Source: Planctomycetota bacterium (lineage in GTDB: Bacteria; Planctomycetota; JAMOSO01). From it: a stretch of 26,861 bases of DNA. The stretch is taken from positions 1 to 26,861 of the forward strand of contig JAMOSO010000057.1 in the NCBI GenBank assembly GCA_027063065.1, read 5' to 3'. Below, in pieces: positions 7,501 to 15,029 of the stretch; positions within the stretch are counted from its first letter, which is position 1, and each line of letters begins with the position of its first letter. Under the pieces are notes generated by a model. It was given only the letters and a program-made list of their open reading frames with translations. It was not told where the DNA came from and ran no database searches. The translations under genes were made by a program, and so were the position numbers.

Positions 7501-9105
7501 ACCAAAAATGATACATTAATCTGTATTGGTGGCAACACTCCTGACGAAAGCTATCTAAATGCCGAGTCTGTACTGCGTATTGCACAACAAGAAAATGTCG
7601 ATGCAATTCATCCAGGCATTGGCTTTTTATCCGAAAACGCCGATTTTGCTCATATGTGCCGTAACCGTGGGTTAAATTTCATTGGACCTTGGGCATCATC
7701 TATGGAATTAATGGGCAATAAATCAAACGCTATCGATACCTCTATGCGATGTGGCGTACCTGTAGTACCTGGCTCTCACGGCATTTTGCCAGACTTTGAA
7801 ACAGGTATGCAAGTTGCCGATAAAATAGGCTATCCAGTATTATTAAAAGCTGTACATGGTGGCGGTGGTAAAGGTATACAAGTCGTAGAAAAACCCGAAG
7901 ATTTTAGAGAATTATTTTTTACTATTTCCTCAGAAGCTCGCGCAGCATTTGGCTCTGGTGATGTATACTTAGAAAAATTTGTAACTAATTTACGTCATGT
8001 AGAAATTCAAATTTTACGAGATACCCACGGTAACTGTCGCATACTAGGATTGCGTGATTGTTCTGTACAACGCAATAATCAAAAAATTATTGAAGAATCA
8101 GCCTCGACAATGCTCCCTAAAAACTTAGAACAAGACGTTTACAAATACGCCGCGTTAATCGCCAACGAAATCGATTACATAGGCGCTGGTACCGTTGAAT
8201 TTATCTATGATTTAGATAACAATGCTGTTTATTTTATGGAGACAAACACCCGCTTGCAGGTCGAACATCCCGTCACAGAAAAAACAAGCGGAGTAGATAT
8301 AGTAGCTCGCCAATTTGCTATTGCCGGCGGAGCAGACATCAGCGATATTAGTCCCGCATCTAACGGATATGCCATAGAAGCACGCATCACTGCCGAGCGC
8401 ACTAGCGTAGATGACGGCGAAATCAAATTTATACCAACTCCTGGAAATGTTACTAAATTTAAAATTCCAACCAATGACAATATTTCTATTGTAAAAATGG
8501 TTGATGCCGGTAAAGCCATTACACCTTATTATGACTCCTTAATAGCCCAAGTTATCGCAACTGGCAAGGATAGAAACGAAGCCGCTGATAATTTATTAAA
8601 AGCACTAGAAGGCACATCCATAGAAGGTGTACACACTAACATCCCATTAGTTAAACGCATTTTAAAAGACAAAACATTCCGTAACGGTAAATACAACACT
8701 CAATATTTAAATGGCTTATTAGAGAATATTGATATCGAAGAAATGATTACCGAAGGCGATAAAGCATCTGGCAATACATCCATAAGTTTAGATCGCTCTG
8801 CAATCGAAATAGAAGGTAGCGAAGAAATCAAAGTAATCAGCCCTTCTACTGGTGTATTTTACGATGCTCCTTCTCCTGCCGAACCATGCTTTGCCCCTGT
8901 AGGTTCAATAATTAAGACAAATCAAACAATATGTTTATTAGAAGCCATGAAATTATTTAGCCCATTAACTTTAGACTCTTTTAACTCTGAAGAAGCATAC
9001 TTATATAATCCTGAACAAAATTTTAAAATAGTCAGGGTTATCCCTACCTCTGGACAAGCTGTTAATAAAGGTGATTTATTAATGGTAATTTGCCCTTGCG
9101 ATTAA
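4546..9105 (+). CDS. single-chain acetyl/acyl-CoA carboxylase (CTalpha-CTbeta-BC-BCCP fusion)
   Basis: A 1519-residue cytoplasmic biotin enzyme expected to make malonyl-CoA (or a related acyl-CoA product) for fatty-acid synthesis. Domains in order: (1) about 1-300, AccA-like carboxyltransferase alpha with IDTPGAD (159-165) and GNGYSGGA (199-206). (2) About 300-690, mostly charged and helical, with no family I recognise and no AccD zinc ribbon. (3) About 690-925, AccD-like beta half with SSGGMQTKEGAGS (784-796) and CTGGAQASF (826-834). (4) About 942-1390, biotin carboxylase with the glycine loop around K1109 and the active-site stretch METNTRLQVEHP (1231-1242, including E1232, N1234, R1236, E1240). 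(5) About 1440-1519, biotinyl domain with EAMKL and biotin acceptor K1469. Alpha precedes beta, the reverse of eukaryotic and AccD5-type CT. AGGATG lies before the ATG. Propionyl-CoA or long-chain acyl-CoA could be the real substrate. Confidence 0.92.
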   Translation: MNTQNKTDNFFELAEQRASEFSLLKGVNPSSHERQKHEVELALEGLLDKKTIESTTNRLKTLDVDSYIAETVEPSEQKNRLGFKAVLKQLKINIIKETSMGPLYCAEVEMDLQGQERRLCLLAQERTANNGVWAPEHHNKAIELVRNYAQYAIPVVCFIDTPGADAGEIANANNQAHSISHFIAEMANVDIPTVGIILGNGYSGGAIPLATTNLLLSVRDGVFNTIQPKGLAAIARKFDLSWQECASYVGVSSYELYQQGYIDGIIDYVPGEKGPQLENLRNAITSAIIAIEKRSLQFVKNTDGIVEHYLASLNRYLDPSEKLQEFENHSYLNLTKHPTEHLNVFGITYRYLRYLSLRSRISSTVSANFSRSTSLATPKGDLSQRVKEELEHAFKNWQENPLLIRYDDELSKSYKTYINRQEHSSDQRGKLSKLIFGDPAENLKKAKSELYLSYCFHLHNLWKAGSQNNFLALLQYLSSENIKSTEKDPNEMTVLDVISADEFREGMLRECKNFIIFDQVYDQIITDLRPIAKEAKETNTISRQSVGDLLESALHSAAAKLGNMLKEDEASDFELKKQFYAWLKILLNNSQMSDFIRPVQEWKKIQYPRISEPLFAIVTFMFEHLLVEYYRAESEGVNFNGKIKLRNIGMKDFWNRLNTAYTDLLITDILINDKRSKNTRFESFKGEFLSDFHELDPDLMTADPVNFPGFRISIEQALSKGIKPCGTITGIAKLKDCKENTNIGVIISNLDFQAGAFDMASAQKFCNLLLKCAKHSLPVVAFISSGGMQTKEGAGSLFSMAIVNDRITRFVRDNDLPVICFGFGDCTGGAQASFVTHPLVQTYYFSGTNMPFAGQIVVPSYLPTTTTLSNYLSTNEGSMQGLVKHPFNPDIDAQLREIDPNIPIPSETVSDVCNRVLQGSYVQEELDLNNSFTDERSLIKPVKKVLIHARGCTASKLIRIAQQENIAVVLVQSDPDMDSIVAEQLTKNDTLICIGGNTPDESYLNAESVLRIAQQENVDAIHPGIGFLSENADFAHMCRNRGLNFIGPWASSMELMGNKSNAIDTSMRCGVPVVPGSHGILPDFETGMQVADKIGYPVLLKAVHGGGGKGIQVVEKPEDFRELFFTISSEARAAFGSGDVYLEKFVTNLRHVEIQILRDTHGNCRILGLRDCSVQRNNQKIIEESASTMLPKNLEQDVYKYAALIANEIDYIGAGTVEFIYDLDNNAVYFMETNTRLQVEHPVTEKTSGVDIVARQFAIAGGADISDISPASNGYAIEARITAERTSVDDGEIKFIPTPGNVTKFKIPTNDNISIVKMVDAGKAITPYYDSLIAQVIATGKDRNEAADNLLKALEGTSIEGVHTNIPLVKRILKDKTFRNGKYNTQYLNGLLENIDIEEMITEGDKASGNTSISLDRSAIEIEGSEEIKVISPSTGVFYDAPSPAEPCFAPVGSIIKTNQTICLLEAMKLFSPLTLDSFNSEEAYLYNPEQNFKIVRVIPTSGQAVNKGDLLMVICPCD

Positions 9106-9113
9106 TCTAAACA

Positions 9114-9144
9114 TGCCATAATTAGTATAAAGCTAATTATGGCA
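9114..9144 (+). repeat. perfect 12-bp inverted repeat before the sigma-54 regulator
   Basis: TGCCATAATTAG (9114-9125) and CTAATTATGGCA (9133-9144) are perfect arms around a 7-base loop. It starts 8 bases after the carboxylase stop and ends 8 bases before the regulator ATG at 9153. No T-run follows, so it could be a weak terminator, an operator, or a structure hiding the regulator's start. The regulator has no clear Shine-Dalgarno sequence. Confidence 0.65.
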
Positions 9145-9152
9145 AATCTGTT

Positions 9153-10478
9153 ATGCCCAGTTATATTAATACGGAAATGATTTTAGAAAGTATCAGCGAT
9201 GGGGTTTTTACTGTTGATATGGACTGGAAGATTAATTTTTTTAATAAAGCTGCCGAACGCATAACAGGTATTAAACGCCAAGACGCCATTGGCAAACGTT
9301 GTAATAGCGTCTTTAAATCTGATATGTGCCAAAATCAATGTGCACTATCAACCACAATCAAATCAGGCAAACCAATTATTGGCCGTTCTGGTTTTATCAT
9401 TAATCAGCAAGGGCAAAAAATACCCATTAGTCTATCCACTGCCGTATTGCGAGATACACAAAGCAATATAGTAGGCGTTGCTGAAACATTTAGAGATTTA
9501 AGCGAAATACACAGCTTACGCAAAGAATTACAAGGCGAAGTGAGTATTGGCGACATGATTAGCCACGCCAAAAGTATGCAACATTTACATGAATTAATTC
9601 CAGCTCTAGCCCGAAGTGACAGCTCTGTTTTAATACAAGCACAAACCGGAACTGGCAAAGAATTAGTTGCAAGAGCCATTCACAATTTAGGCCCAAGACG
9701 TAACTTTCCATTTGTTGCACTTAATTGTGCCGCATTACCCGAAACATTATTAGAAGCAGAATTATTTGGTTATGTACGCGGTGCATTTACTGGAGCCGAT
9801 ACCAATAAGCAAGGGCGACTAGAAGTAGCCGGACAAGGAACTTTATTTTTAGACGAAATCGGTGAAATCCCTCCTGCTATGCAAGCCAAACTATTACGCG
9901 TACTACAAGAAAACATCTACGAGCCACTTGGATCAAATCAAAGCAAACAATTAAACGCACGCATTATAGCTGCTACAAACCAAAATCTGCCTGACTTAAT
10001 ACAAAAGGGATTATTTAGGCAAGATTTATATTATCGACTCAATGTCGTACCATTAAGTTTACCGCCGCTAAAAGATCGCAAAGAAGACATTCCACTACTA
10101 ATCGAACATTTTATTAATCAATTTAATACACGTCAAAATAAACATATTCAAGGGGTTTGCCCATCTGCTTTAGCTTTATTAATATCCCATTCTTATCACG
10201 GCAATGTAAGAGAACTAGAAAACATTATCGAAAGAGCCTTTGTACTATGCCAAGATGGATTAATACAGGTAACGCACCTGCCAGAAGAACTACAAAAATT
10301 AGAACAAAAAAAAACACTTAATACAACATCATTACAACATTGCAAAATACAAAATGAACGCACCGCAATAATGCAAGCTTTAAAAAACAACAATAATCAT
10401 CGACTAAAAACAGCAAATGAACTTGGCATACATAAAACAACATTATTTAGAAAAATGAAAAAATTAGGGATTAAATAA
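9153..10478 (+). CDS. PAS-domain sigma-54-dependent transcriptional activator (ORP-cluster type)
   Basis: A 441-residue bacterial enhancer-binding protein that remodels sigma-54 RNA polymerase. Residues about 8-118 are a PAS sensor carrying three cysteines in GKRCNSVF and CQNQC (C50, C59, C63). Residues about 130-365 are the AAA+ domain with Walker A AQTGTGKE (163-170), the sigma-54 contact loop GAFTGA (210-215) and Walker [10 protein letters not shown] (230-238). The C-terminus (about 400-441) is a Fis-type HTH. There is no receiver domain, so the PAS domain is the likely input. An alternative ATG at 9177 also fits the PAS start. The gene sits directly upstream of an ORP-type operon with a sigma-54 promoter. 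The Desulfovibrio orp operons are likewise controlled by sigma-54 and a cognate regulator, so this is the probable local activator. Confidence 0.92.
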   Translation: MPSYINTEMILESISDGVFTVDMDWKINFFNKAAERITGIKRQDAIGKRCNSVFKSDMCQNQCALSTTIKSGKPIIGRSGFIINQQGQKIPISLSTAVLRDTQSNIVGVAETFRDLSEIHSLRKELQGEVSIGDMISHAKSMQHLHELIPALARSDSSVLIQAQTGTGKELVARAIHNLGPRRNFPFVALNCAALPETLLEAELFGYVRGAFTGADTNKQGRLEVAGQGTLFLDEIGEIPPAMQAKLLRVLQENIYEPLGSNQSKQLNARIIAATNQNLPDLIQKGLFRQDLYYRLNVVPLSLPPLKDRKEDIPLLIEHFINQFNTRQNKHIQGVCPSALALLISHSYHGNVRELENIIERAFVLCQDGLIQVTHLPEELQKLEQKKTLNTTSLQHCKIQNERTAIMQALKNNNNHRLKTANELGIHKTTLFRKMKKLGIK

Positions 10479-10479
10479 A

Positions 10480-10524
10480 ACTGCAAAACTGCAACTAATT
10501 TACAGTTTACAGTTGCAAAACAGC
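10480..10524 (+). promoter_or_regulatory. candidate upstream activator sequence (dyad and direct repeats)
   Basis: TGCAACT (10490-10496) and AGTTGCA (10511-10517) form an inverted repeat. It is flanked by tandem AACTGCAA copies (10479-10494), and TTACAGT occurs twice (10500-10513). The dyad lies about 125-150 bases upstream of the predicted sigma-54 transcription start, the usual place for enhancer-binding protein sites. No T-run follows, arguing against a terminator. Confidence 0.55.
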
Positions 10525-10612
10525 TACCTATTCACATTTACACGTAATACCTGTAAACCCGTAAACAATTACAAGCACATTGTTTATATCTTATCGCTAT
10601 TTATTACATACA

Positions 10613-10630
10613 TTGGCACACCTATCGCTT
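10613..10630 (+). promoter_or_regulatory. sigma-54 (RpoN) promoter of the ORP-like operon
   Basis: TTGGCACACCTATCGCTT carries the -24 GG (10615-10616) and -12 GC (10627-10628) with exactly 10 bases between them. It matches TGGCAC-N5-TTGCW except for C in place of one T. Transcription would start near 10640. This placement rules out the in-frame GTG at 10638 as the first codon of the next gene. Confidence 0.82.
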
Positions 10631-10661
10631 AGCACCAGTGTACTTTTTAAAGGAGTTTATT

Positions 10662-11015
10662 ATGAAAATAGCAATATCTTGCAAAGGCCCTAGTATTGAC
10701 GATTCATTTGACAGTCATTTTGGACGCGCATCTTACTTCCAAATCTTTGAAGACAACAAATGGCATAGCTTTGACAATCGAGAAAACGCCAATGCTGCCC
10801 AAGGCGCTGGCATCAGCACAGCACAAAGCATCATCGATATGGGTGTAGATGTAATCATCACAGGCTCACTTGGCCCTAAGGCTAGCCGAGTAATAGCAGA
10901 TAGCGACATACAAGTATTTTTATCAGACCTACCAAGCATAAAAGAAAACTTGTTACAATTTGCACCTAAACTTGGCTTATCAATCACACCAGAAACAATG
11001 GAAGCAAAAAAATGA
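10662..11015 (+). CDS. NifX/NafY-like (dinitrogenase FeMo-cofactor domain) ORP-type protein
   Basis: A 117-residue single-domain protein of the NifX/NafY/VnfX-like fold, the family that includes the Mo-Cu orange protein ORP of Desulfovibrio. The family pattern is visible in DSHFGRASYFQIF near the N-terminus and AAQGAGISTAQSI followed by MGVDVIITGSLGPKA in the middle. These proteins bind metal-sulfur cofactors; a Mo-Cu cluster here is inferred from context only. The ATG at 10662 is preceded by AAAGGAG and is the first start downstream of the predicted sigma-54 transcript start. It is the first gene of the operon, and its stop overlaps the next start by 4 bases (ATGA). No nitrogenase genes are nearby, so nitrogen fixation is not implied. 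Confidence 0.88.
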   Translation: MKIAISCKGPSIDDSFDSHFGRASYFQIFEDNKWHSFDNRENANAAQGAGISTAQSIIDMGVDVIITGSLGPKASRVIADSDIQVFLSDLPSIKENLLQFAPKLGLSITPETMEAKK

Positions 11016-11863
11016 AAATAGCCTTTGCTTCTGGCAAAGGCGGAACTGGCAAAAGCACAATAGCCAGAACCTTTGCAAACTATATAGCCAAGGACAAACA
11101 TGTTAGCCTCATTGATGCCGATGTAGAAGAGCCTAACCAATTATTGTTTTTTAAAGCATCTACAACCGAAGCGTCAAAACCCGTCAGTTTGCCAATACCA
11201 GTAATCGACAACGACATCTGTAGCAAATGTGGCGCTTGTGTAAAATTTTGCAATTACAATGCGCTATCACTCAATAAAAAAGGCGTAACAGTTTTTCCAG
11301 AACTATGCCATGCCTGTGGAGGTTGCAGTATGGTATGCCCTATCAATTGCATAAGCGAAACACCACACGAAATTGGCGAAACAACCTTAGCACACAACAA
11401 AAACATCAGCCTTATTCAAGGCAAACTCGCCATCGGATCTAGCCACGCCACCCCCCTAATAGAAGAGCTCTTAAAACGCGCTCCACAAAATAAAACAACA
11501 ATTATCGACTCGCCACCCGGATCTGCATGTTCTTTAATGGCCGTTGCCAATGCAGTAGATGCAATTGTGTTGGTAGCCGAACCCACCCCTTTTGGGCTAG
11601 CCAATTTAGAAACTGTTGTAGATGTATGTGAAGAGCTTGAATTATTATTTGGAGTAGTAATTAACCGATGCAACATGGGCAATACATGCGTATTAGATTT
11701 TTGTCAAAAACACGACATTGAAATACTTGCCGAGATACCATGGTATTACGATGTAGCTAGCTCTTGCCAGCCAATATCGCAATTAGAAAGCCATTTTAAT
11801 ACCCAAAACAATCCTATGCAAAAATTAGCCGAAGCCGTATCAAAATGGGAGGCAGAATGTTAA
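11012..11863 (+). CDS. MRP/MinD-family P-loop ATPase with inserted 2[4Fe-4S] ferredoxin domain (first copy)
   Basis: A 283-residue MinD/ParA-type ATPase. The deviant Walker A GKGGTGKS is at 8-15. A ferredoxin insert carries two CxxCxxCxxxC sets (C70, C73, C76, C80; C99, C102, C105, C109), predicted to hold two [4Fe-4S] clusters. TTIIDSPPGSACS further on is the Walker A' or switch region. Desulfovibrio ORP complexes contain two such ATPases (DVU2103/DVU2104 type), and this is one of the pair. The role there is unsettled: handling or inserting a metal-sulfur cofactor, or redox-linked ATPase partnering. Start and stop overlap both neighbours, so translation is probably coupled to the NifX-like gene before it and the paralogue after it. 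Confidence 0.9.
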   Translation: MKIAFASGKGGTGKSTIARTFANYIAKDKHVSLIDADVEEPNQLLFFKASTTEASKPVSLPIPVIDNDICSKCGACVKFCNYNALSLNKKGVTVFPELCHACGGCSMVCPINCISETPHEIGETTLAHNKNISLIQGKLAIGSSHATPLIEELLKRAPQNKTTIIDSPPGSACSLMAVANAVDAIVLVAEPTPFGLANLETVVDVCEELELLFGVVINRCNMGNTCVLDFCQKHDIEILAEIPWYYDVASSCQPISQLESHFNTQNNPMQKLAEAVSKWEAEC

Positions 11864-12735
11864 AAGAAATTGTTATATTAAGCGGCAAAGGCGGAACTGG
11901 CAAAACGTCAATAACGGCTGCCATAAGCAATATGCTATCACAAAAGCAAAAAATCATTATCGCCGATTGTGATACTGACGCTACAAATTTACATCAAATT
12001 TTACAACCAACCCTAATTGATAAAAACGATTTTTATAGCGGTAAAATTGCGCGTATCAAACAAGATACCTGTACAAGCTGTGGCAAATGCGTCAAAGTTT
12101 GTAGATTTTCGGCAATAGAAACATTTAACCATGGCGAACAAACTAGAATCAATTCCAAAAAATGTGAAGGCTGTGGTGTTTGCGACTTGGTTTGCTATCC
12201 AACTCGTTCAATAATTTTTAAAGACCGACTTGTTGGCAATATTAAAACTTCACAAACACCTGCAGGCATTTTAGTACATGGTGGATTATTGCCAGGCGGA
12301 GAAAACTCTGGACACTTAGTAACTGCTATAAGAAAAAAAGCCCGTGACTTAGCCAACACCGAAAACGCCACAACCATTTTAATTGATGGACCTCCAGGGA
12401 TTGGCTGCCAAAGCATAGCATCATTAACCGGCGTAACTGAGGCAATTTTAGTAAGCGAGCCAACCGTATCAGCAATCCATGACACTGAACGCATTATAGA
12501 ACTATGCAAACATTTTAATATCCCTGCAACATTAACCGTAAATAAAGCAGATATTAATGCAGAACTAAGCAAAAAATTGCATCAATTAGCCAGCAAAAAT
12601 AACATTAAAATCGCACCGAGCATCCCATATGACAAAGAAGTTATCAATGCCCAACTAAAAGGCGAAAGTTTTATTTTAAACAAAAACACATCGGCATCTA
12701 TTGCCCTAAATAATTTTTTTAAAACTGTTTTTTAA
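11857..12735 (+). CDS. MRP/MinD-family P-loop ATPase with inserted 2[4Fe-4S] ferredoxin domain (second copy)
   Basis: A 292-residue paralogue of the preceding ATPase, with the same architecture: Walker A GKGGTGKT (10-17), two cysteine sets (C72, C75, C78, C82; C103, C106, C109, C113) and TILIDGPPGIGC. I chose the ATG at 11857 because GGGAGG stands 4 bases before it; an upstream in-frame ATG at 11845 would overlap that ribosome site. It overlaps the first ATPase by 7 bases, so the pair is probably made in equal amounts and may form a heterodimer, as MinD-fold ATPases dimerise around ATP. It is the second ORP-type ATPase, and the pairing of two distinct copies is a hallmark of these clusters. 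Confidence 0.9.
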   Translation: MLKEIVILSGKGGTGKTSITAAISNMLSQKQKIIIADCDTDATNLHQILQPTLIDKNDFYSGKIARIKQDTCTSCGKCVKVCRFSAIETFNHGEQTRINSKKCEGCGVCDLVCYPTRSIIFKDRLVGNIKTSQTPAGILVHGGLLPGGENSGHLVTAIRKKARDLANTENATTILIDGPPGIGCQSIASLTGVTEAILVSEPTVSAIHDTERIIELCKHFNIPATLTVNKADINAELSKKLHQLASKNNIKIAPSIPYDKEVINAQLKGESFILNKNTSASIALNNFFKTVF

Positions 12736-12749
12736 ACCAAGGAGACACC

Positions 12750-13103
12750 ATGAAAATTGCCATACCCACAACCAACCAAACGCTAGACCAGCATTTTGGA
12801 CACGCCCAAGAATTTAGTTTTTTTGCTACAGAAGGCGAAAACGTAACATTTATAAATACATTGGCTGCACCACCACATCAACCTGGCGTACTTCCAAAAT
12901 GGTTGATAAACGAAAAAGTAAACATTATTATTGCCGGTGGCATTGGCGGTGCCGCCATCGATATTTTAAACAAGCAAAACATCACAGTAATTACTGGTGC
13001 ACCAGCCATCGACCCAATGCAATTAGCTCAAAGCTATGCTAAAGGAGAGTTGCAAAGTAAAGACTCTGTTTGCACATCTCATCTAGGATGTGAATCACAT
13101 TAA
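12750..13103 (+). CDS. second NifX/NafY-like protein with CxxHxxCxxH tail
   Basis: A 117-residue protein of the dinitrogenase FeMo-cofactor family. It has the N-terminal DQHFGHAQEFSFF and central HQPGVLPKWL, then VNIIIAGGIGGAA. It differs from the first copy in a C-terminal tail with evenly spaced potential metal ligands C108, H111, C114 and H117. AAGGAG lies before the ATG at 12750, 14 bases after the second ATPase. The two NifX-like proteins flank the two ATPases, which suggests a cofactor carrier and a target or scaffold served by the ATPases. That division of labour is inference; only the family membership is certain. Confidence 0.88.
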   Translation: MKIAIPTTNQTLDQHFGHAQEFSFFATEGENVTFINTLAAPPHQPGVLPKWLINEKVNIIIAGGIGGAAIDILNKQNITVITGAPAIDPMQLAQSYAKGELQSKDSVCTSHLGCESH

Positions 13104-13105
13104 AA

Positions 13106-14257
13106 ATGCGTTTTCAAAAAAAAGCTGTCATAACTGTAGCCTCATCTCATGCATTACATGATATTTTTACATCATTTTTTGCACCATTAATCCCTTTACT
13201 ATCAGAGAAACTAGGCTTCAGTTATGCCACAGCAGGCATTTTAGCAGTAGTACCTAAAGCGCCTGCTTTATTAAACCCGTTCTTTGGATATATTGCCGAT
13301 AAATTAATTATCAAGTGGTTTTTAATTTTATCTCCACTTATTTCAATATTGGCAATGGGACTATTAGGCATAGCCCCATCTATCACTGTTTTAGCTGTTT
13401 TATTATTAATAACTGGATTTTCTGGTGCAATTTATCACGTTAGTGCGCCTGTTATTATGCGTGCAGTTTCTGGTAATAAAATTGGAACAGGAATGAGCTT
13501 TTTTATGTTTGGCGGCGAACTAGCCCGCACATTAGGACCTTTATTAATCATCTCTGCCATATCTATGTGGGGACTAGACGGCACTTACAAATTAATACCA
13601 TTGGGCATAATTGCCACCACTATATTATATTTTCAAGTCCGCAAATTACCCGATGTTCGTCCGCACAAACAAAAAGATAACCCAACGCGTGAACCTATTT
13701 TTGACGCTATCAAACAAATGAAAAGTCTATTTATTATTATTGTACCAATGTTGTTATTTCGCGCGTTTTCTAAAACAGCCTTAACTACATTTCTACCAAG
13801 TTATTTAGTTGCACAAGGTATGAGCGTTACCAAAGCAGGATATTCTTTGGCACTACTAGAAATTTTTGCTGCTATAGGCACTTTAATGGCAGGCAGTTTA
13901 TCCGACAAATTTGGACGTAAACGCATTGTAGTATTAATTATGGCAATTACGCCTATTTTAATGTATAGCTTCACCATAACTGCTGGACTAATACAAATGA
14001 TTTTAATTGGGGCGATGGGTTTAGTATTTTTTGCTAGTGCACCTGTTTTTATGGCAATGGTTAACGATATGAACTCTAACTATCCCAGTCTTGCCAATGG
14101 CTTTTATATGATGAGTAGCTTTGCCATGAGCTCTATAGTATCTCTTTTAATAGGTTATTGGGGTGATTGGTATGGACTAAAAATCACCTATCAAATCACT
14201 GCCATATTAAGTATAGGCGCTCTGCCTTTTGCATTAATGATAAAGGAAACCAAATGA
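13106..14257 (+). CDS. MFS transporter (fosmidomycin-resistance-like subgroup)
   Basis: A 383-residue inner-membrane protein with about 11-12 hydrophobic segments. The N-terminal SHALHDIFTSFFAPLIPLL resembles the Fsr-type MFS start (H..nD). A loop GSLSDKFGRKR in the second half is the classic MFS motif A (GxLaDrxGrkr), and GYIADKLI is its counterpart in the first half. It starts 2 bases after the second NifX-like stop and ends in a 4-base ATGA overlap with the MBL gene, so it is firmly part of the ORP-like operon. Substrate unknown: export of a small molecule or thiometallate-like compound is only a guess from context. MFS genes are not a standard part of ORP clusters as I know them. Confidence 0.85.
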   Translation: MRFQKKAVITVASSHALHDIFTSFFAPLIPLLSEKLGFSYATAGILAVVPKAPALLNPFFGYIADKLIIKWFLILSPLISILAMGLLGIAPSITVLAVLLLITGFSGAIYHVSAPVIMRAVSGNKIGTGMSFFMFGGELARTLGPLLIISAISMWGLDGTYKLIPLGIIATTILYFQVRKLPDVRPHKQKDNPTREPIFDAIKQMKSLFIIIVPMLLFRAFSKTALTTFLPSYLVAQGMSVTKAGYSLALLEIFAAIGTLMAGSLSDKFGRKRIVVLIMAITPILMYSFTITAGLIQMILIGAMGLVFFASAPVFMAMVNDMNSNYPSLANGFYMMSSFAMSSIVSLLIGYWGDWYGLKITYQITAILSIGALPFALMIKETK

Positions 14258-15027
14258 ATTATAAAATCACAATCTTAGTCGATAACTATCTATCTCCTCC
14301 ATTAGAAATAGAACATGGATTTTCGGCATTGATAGAATATAAAAACAAACGCATTTTATTTGATACAGGTCAAAACAACGCCCTTTTTACAAATGCTAAA
14401 ATTTTAAATATTGATTTAAACAATATTGATTTCTTAATTTTGAGTCACGGACATTATGATCACGGCGGTAATATTGCTAAAATTATTAATCTAAATCCAG
14501 ATATACAAATAATAGTTCACCAAAATGCGTGTATACCACGTTATTCCATACACCCAGATAAGCCCGTAAAAAATATTGGTTTAAGCAAACAAAATAAAAT
14601 TGCACTAATAGAACATCCAAATATTATATGGTGTTCTAAACCTTTAGAATTACTTCCTTGTCTATGGGTCAGCGGAGAGATTTTACGCAAAACTGATTTT
14701 GAAGATTGTGGTGGACCATTTTATTTAGATACAAACAAACAAAATCCCGATTTTATTGAAGACGATATGTCAATTTGTATTATCGATAATAATCAGTTAA
14801 ATATTATTTGTGGCTGTTGTCATTCTGGCATAGTAAACACTATCGATTGGTTTAAAAAATTAACAGGGCTTGACGATATTAATAGCGTGCAAGGAGGATT
14901 ACACTTATTGCACAGCGACACCAATCGACTTAACAAAACATTTGATTATTTATCTAAAAATGTAAAAACGATTCACGCCTGCCATTGTACTGGCACAGAA
15001 GCTATCAATAGCATTAATCAATTATAG
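14254..15027 (+). CDS. MBL-fold metallohydrolase (COG1237-like)
   Basis: A 257-residue metallo-beta-lactamase-fold protein. The metal site motif is SHGHYDHGG (64-72; ligands H65, H67, D69, H70), with further His at H190 in CGCCHSG, H217 in GGLHLL, and H241/H244 in HACHCTG. The layout matches the COG1237 group, which includes homologues of archaeal dihydropterin (MptA-neighbour) enzymes. The actual reaction is unknown. The ATG at 14254 overlaps the MFS stop (14255-14257); an earlier in-frame ATG at 14167 would overlap the MFS coding region by 90 bases and is rejected. It is the last gene of the operon, followed at once by a strong hairpin terminator. MBL proteins of this type are, from memory, often near NifX/MRP genes in anaerobes. 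Confidence 0.87.
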   Translation: MNYKITILVDNYLSPPLEIEHGFSALIEYKNKRILFDTGQNNALFTNAKILNIDLNNIDFLILSHGHYDHGGNIAKIINLNPDIQIIVHQNACIPRYSIHPDKPVKNIGLSKQNKIALIEHPNIIWCSKPLELLPCLWVSGEILRKTDFEDCGGPFYLDTNKQNPDFIEDDMSICIIDNNQLNIICGCCHSGIVNTIDWFKKLTGLDDINSVQGGLHLLHSDTNRLNKTFDYLSKNVKTIHACHCTGTEAINSINQL

Positions 15028-15029
15028 AC

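Noticed and set aside
9140-9157. Possible sigma-54 site TGGCAAATCTGTTATGC before the regulator
   Set aside because: The GG-to-GC spacing is 12 bases instead of 10, and the -12 element would overlap the start codon.
10638-10661. In-frame GTG start seven codons upstream of the first NifX-like gene
   Set aside because: It lies at or before the predicted sigma-54 transcript start (about 10640) and has no ribosome site; the ATG at 10662 has AAAGGAG.
10638-13103. Nitrogen-fixation accessory cluster
   Set aside because: The NifX-like domain alone does not indicate nitrogenase; no nifHDK, nifB or nifEN is present, and the paired ferredoxin-MRP ATPases fit ORP-type clusters better.
14167-14253. Longer N-terminus for the MBL-fold protein
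   Set aside because: It would overlap the MFS coding region by 90 bases, and the added residues do not resemble the family; the ATG at 14254 overlaps the MFS stop in the usual ATGA fashion.
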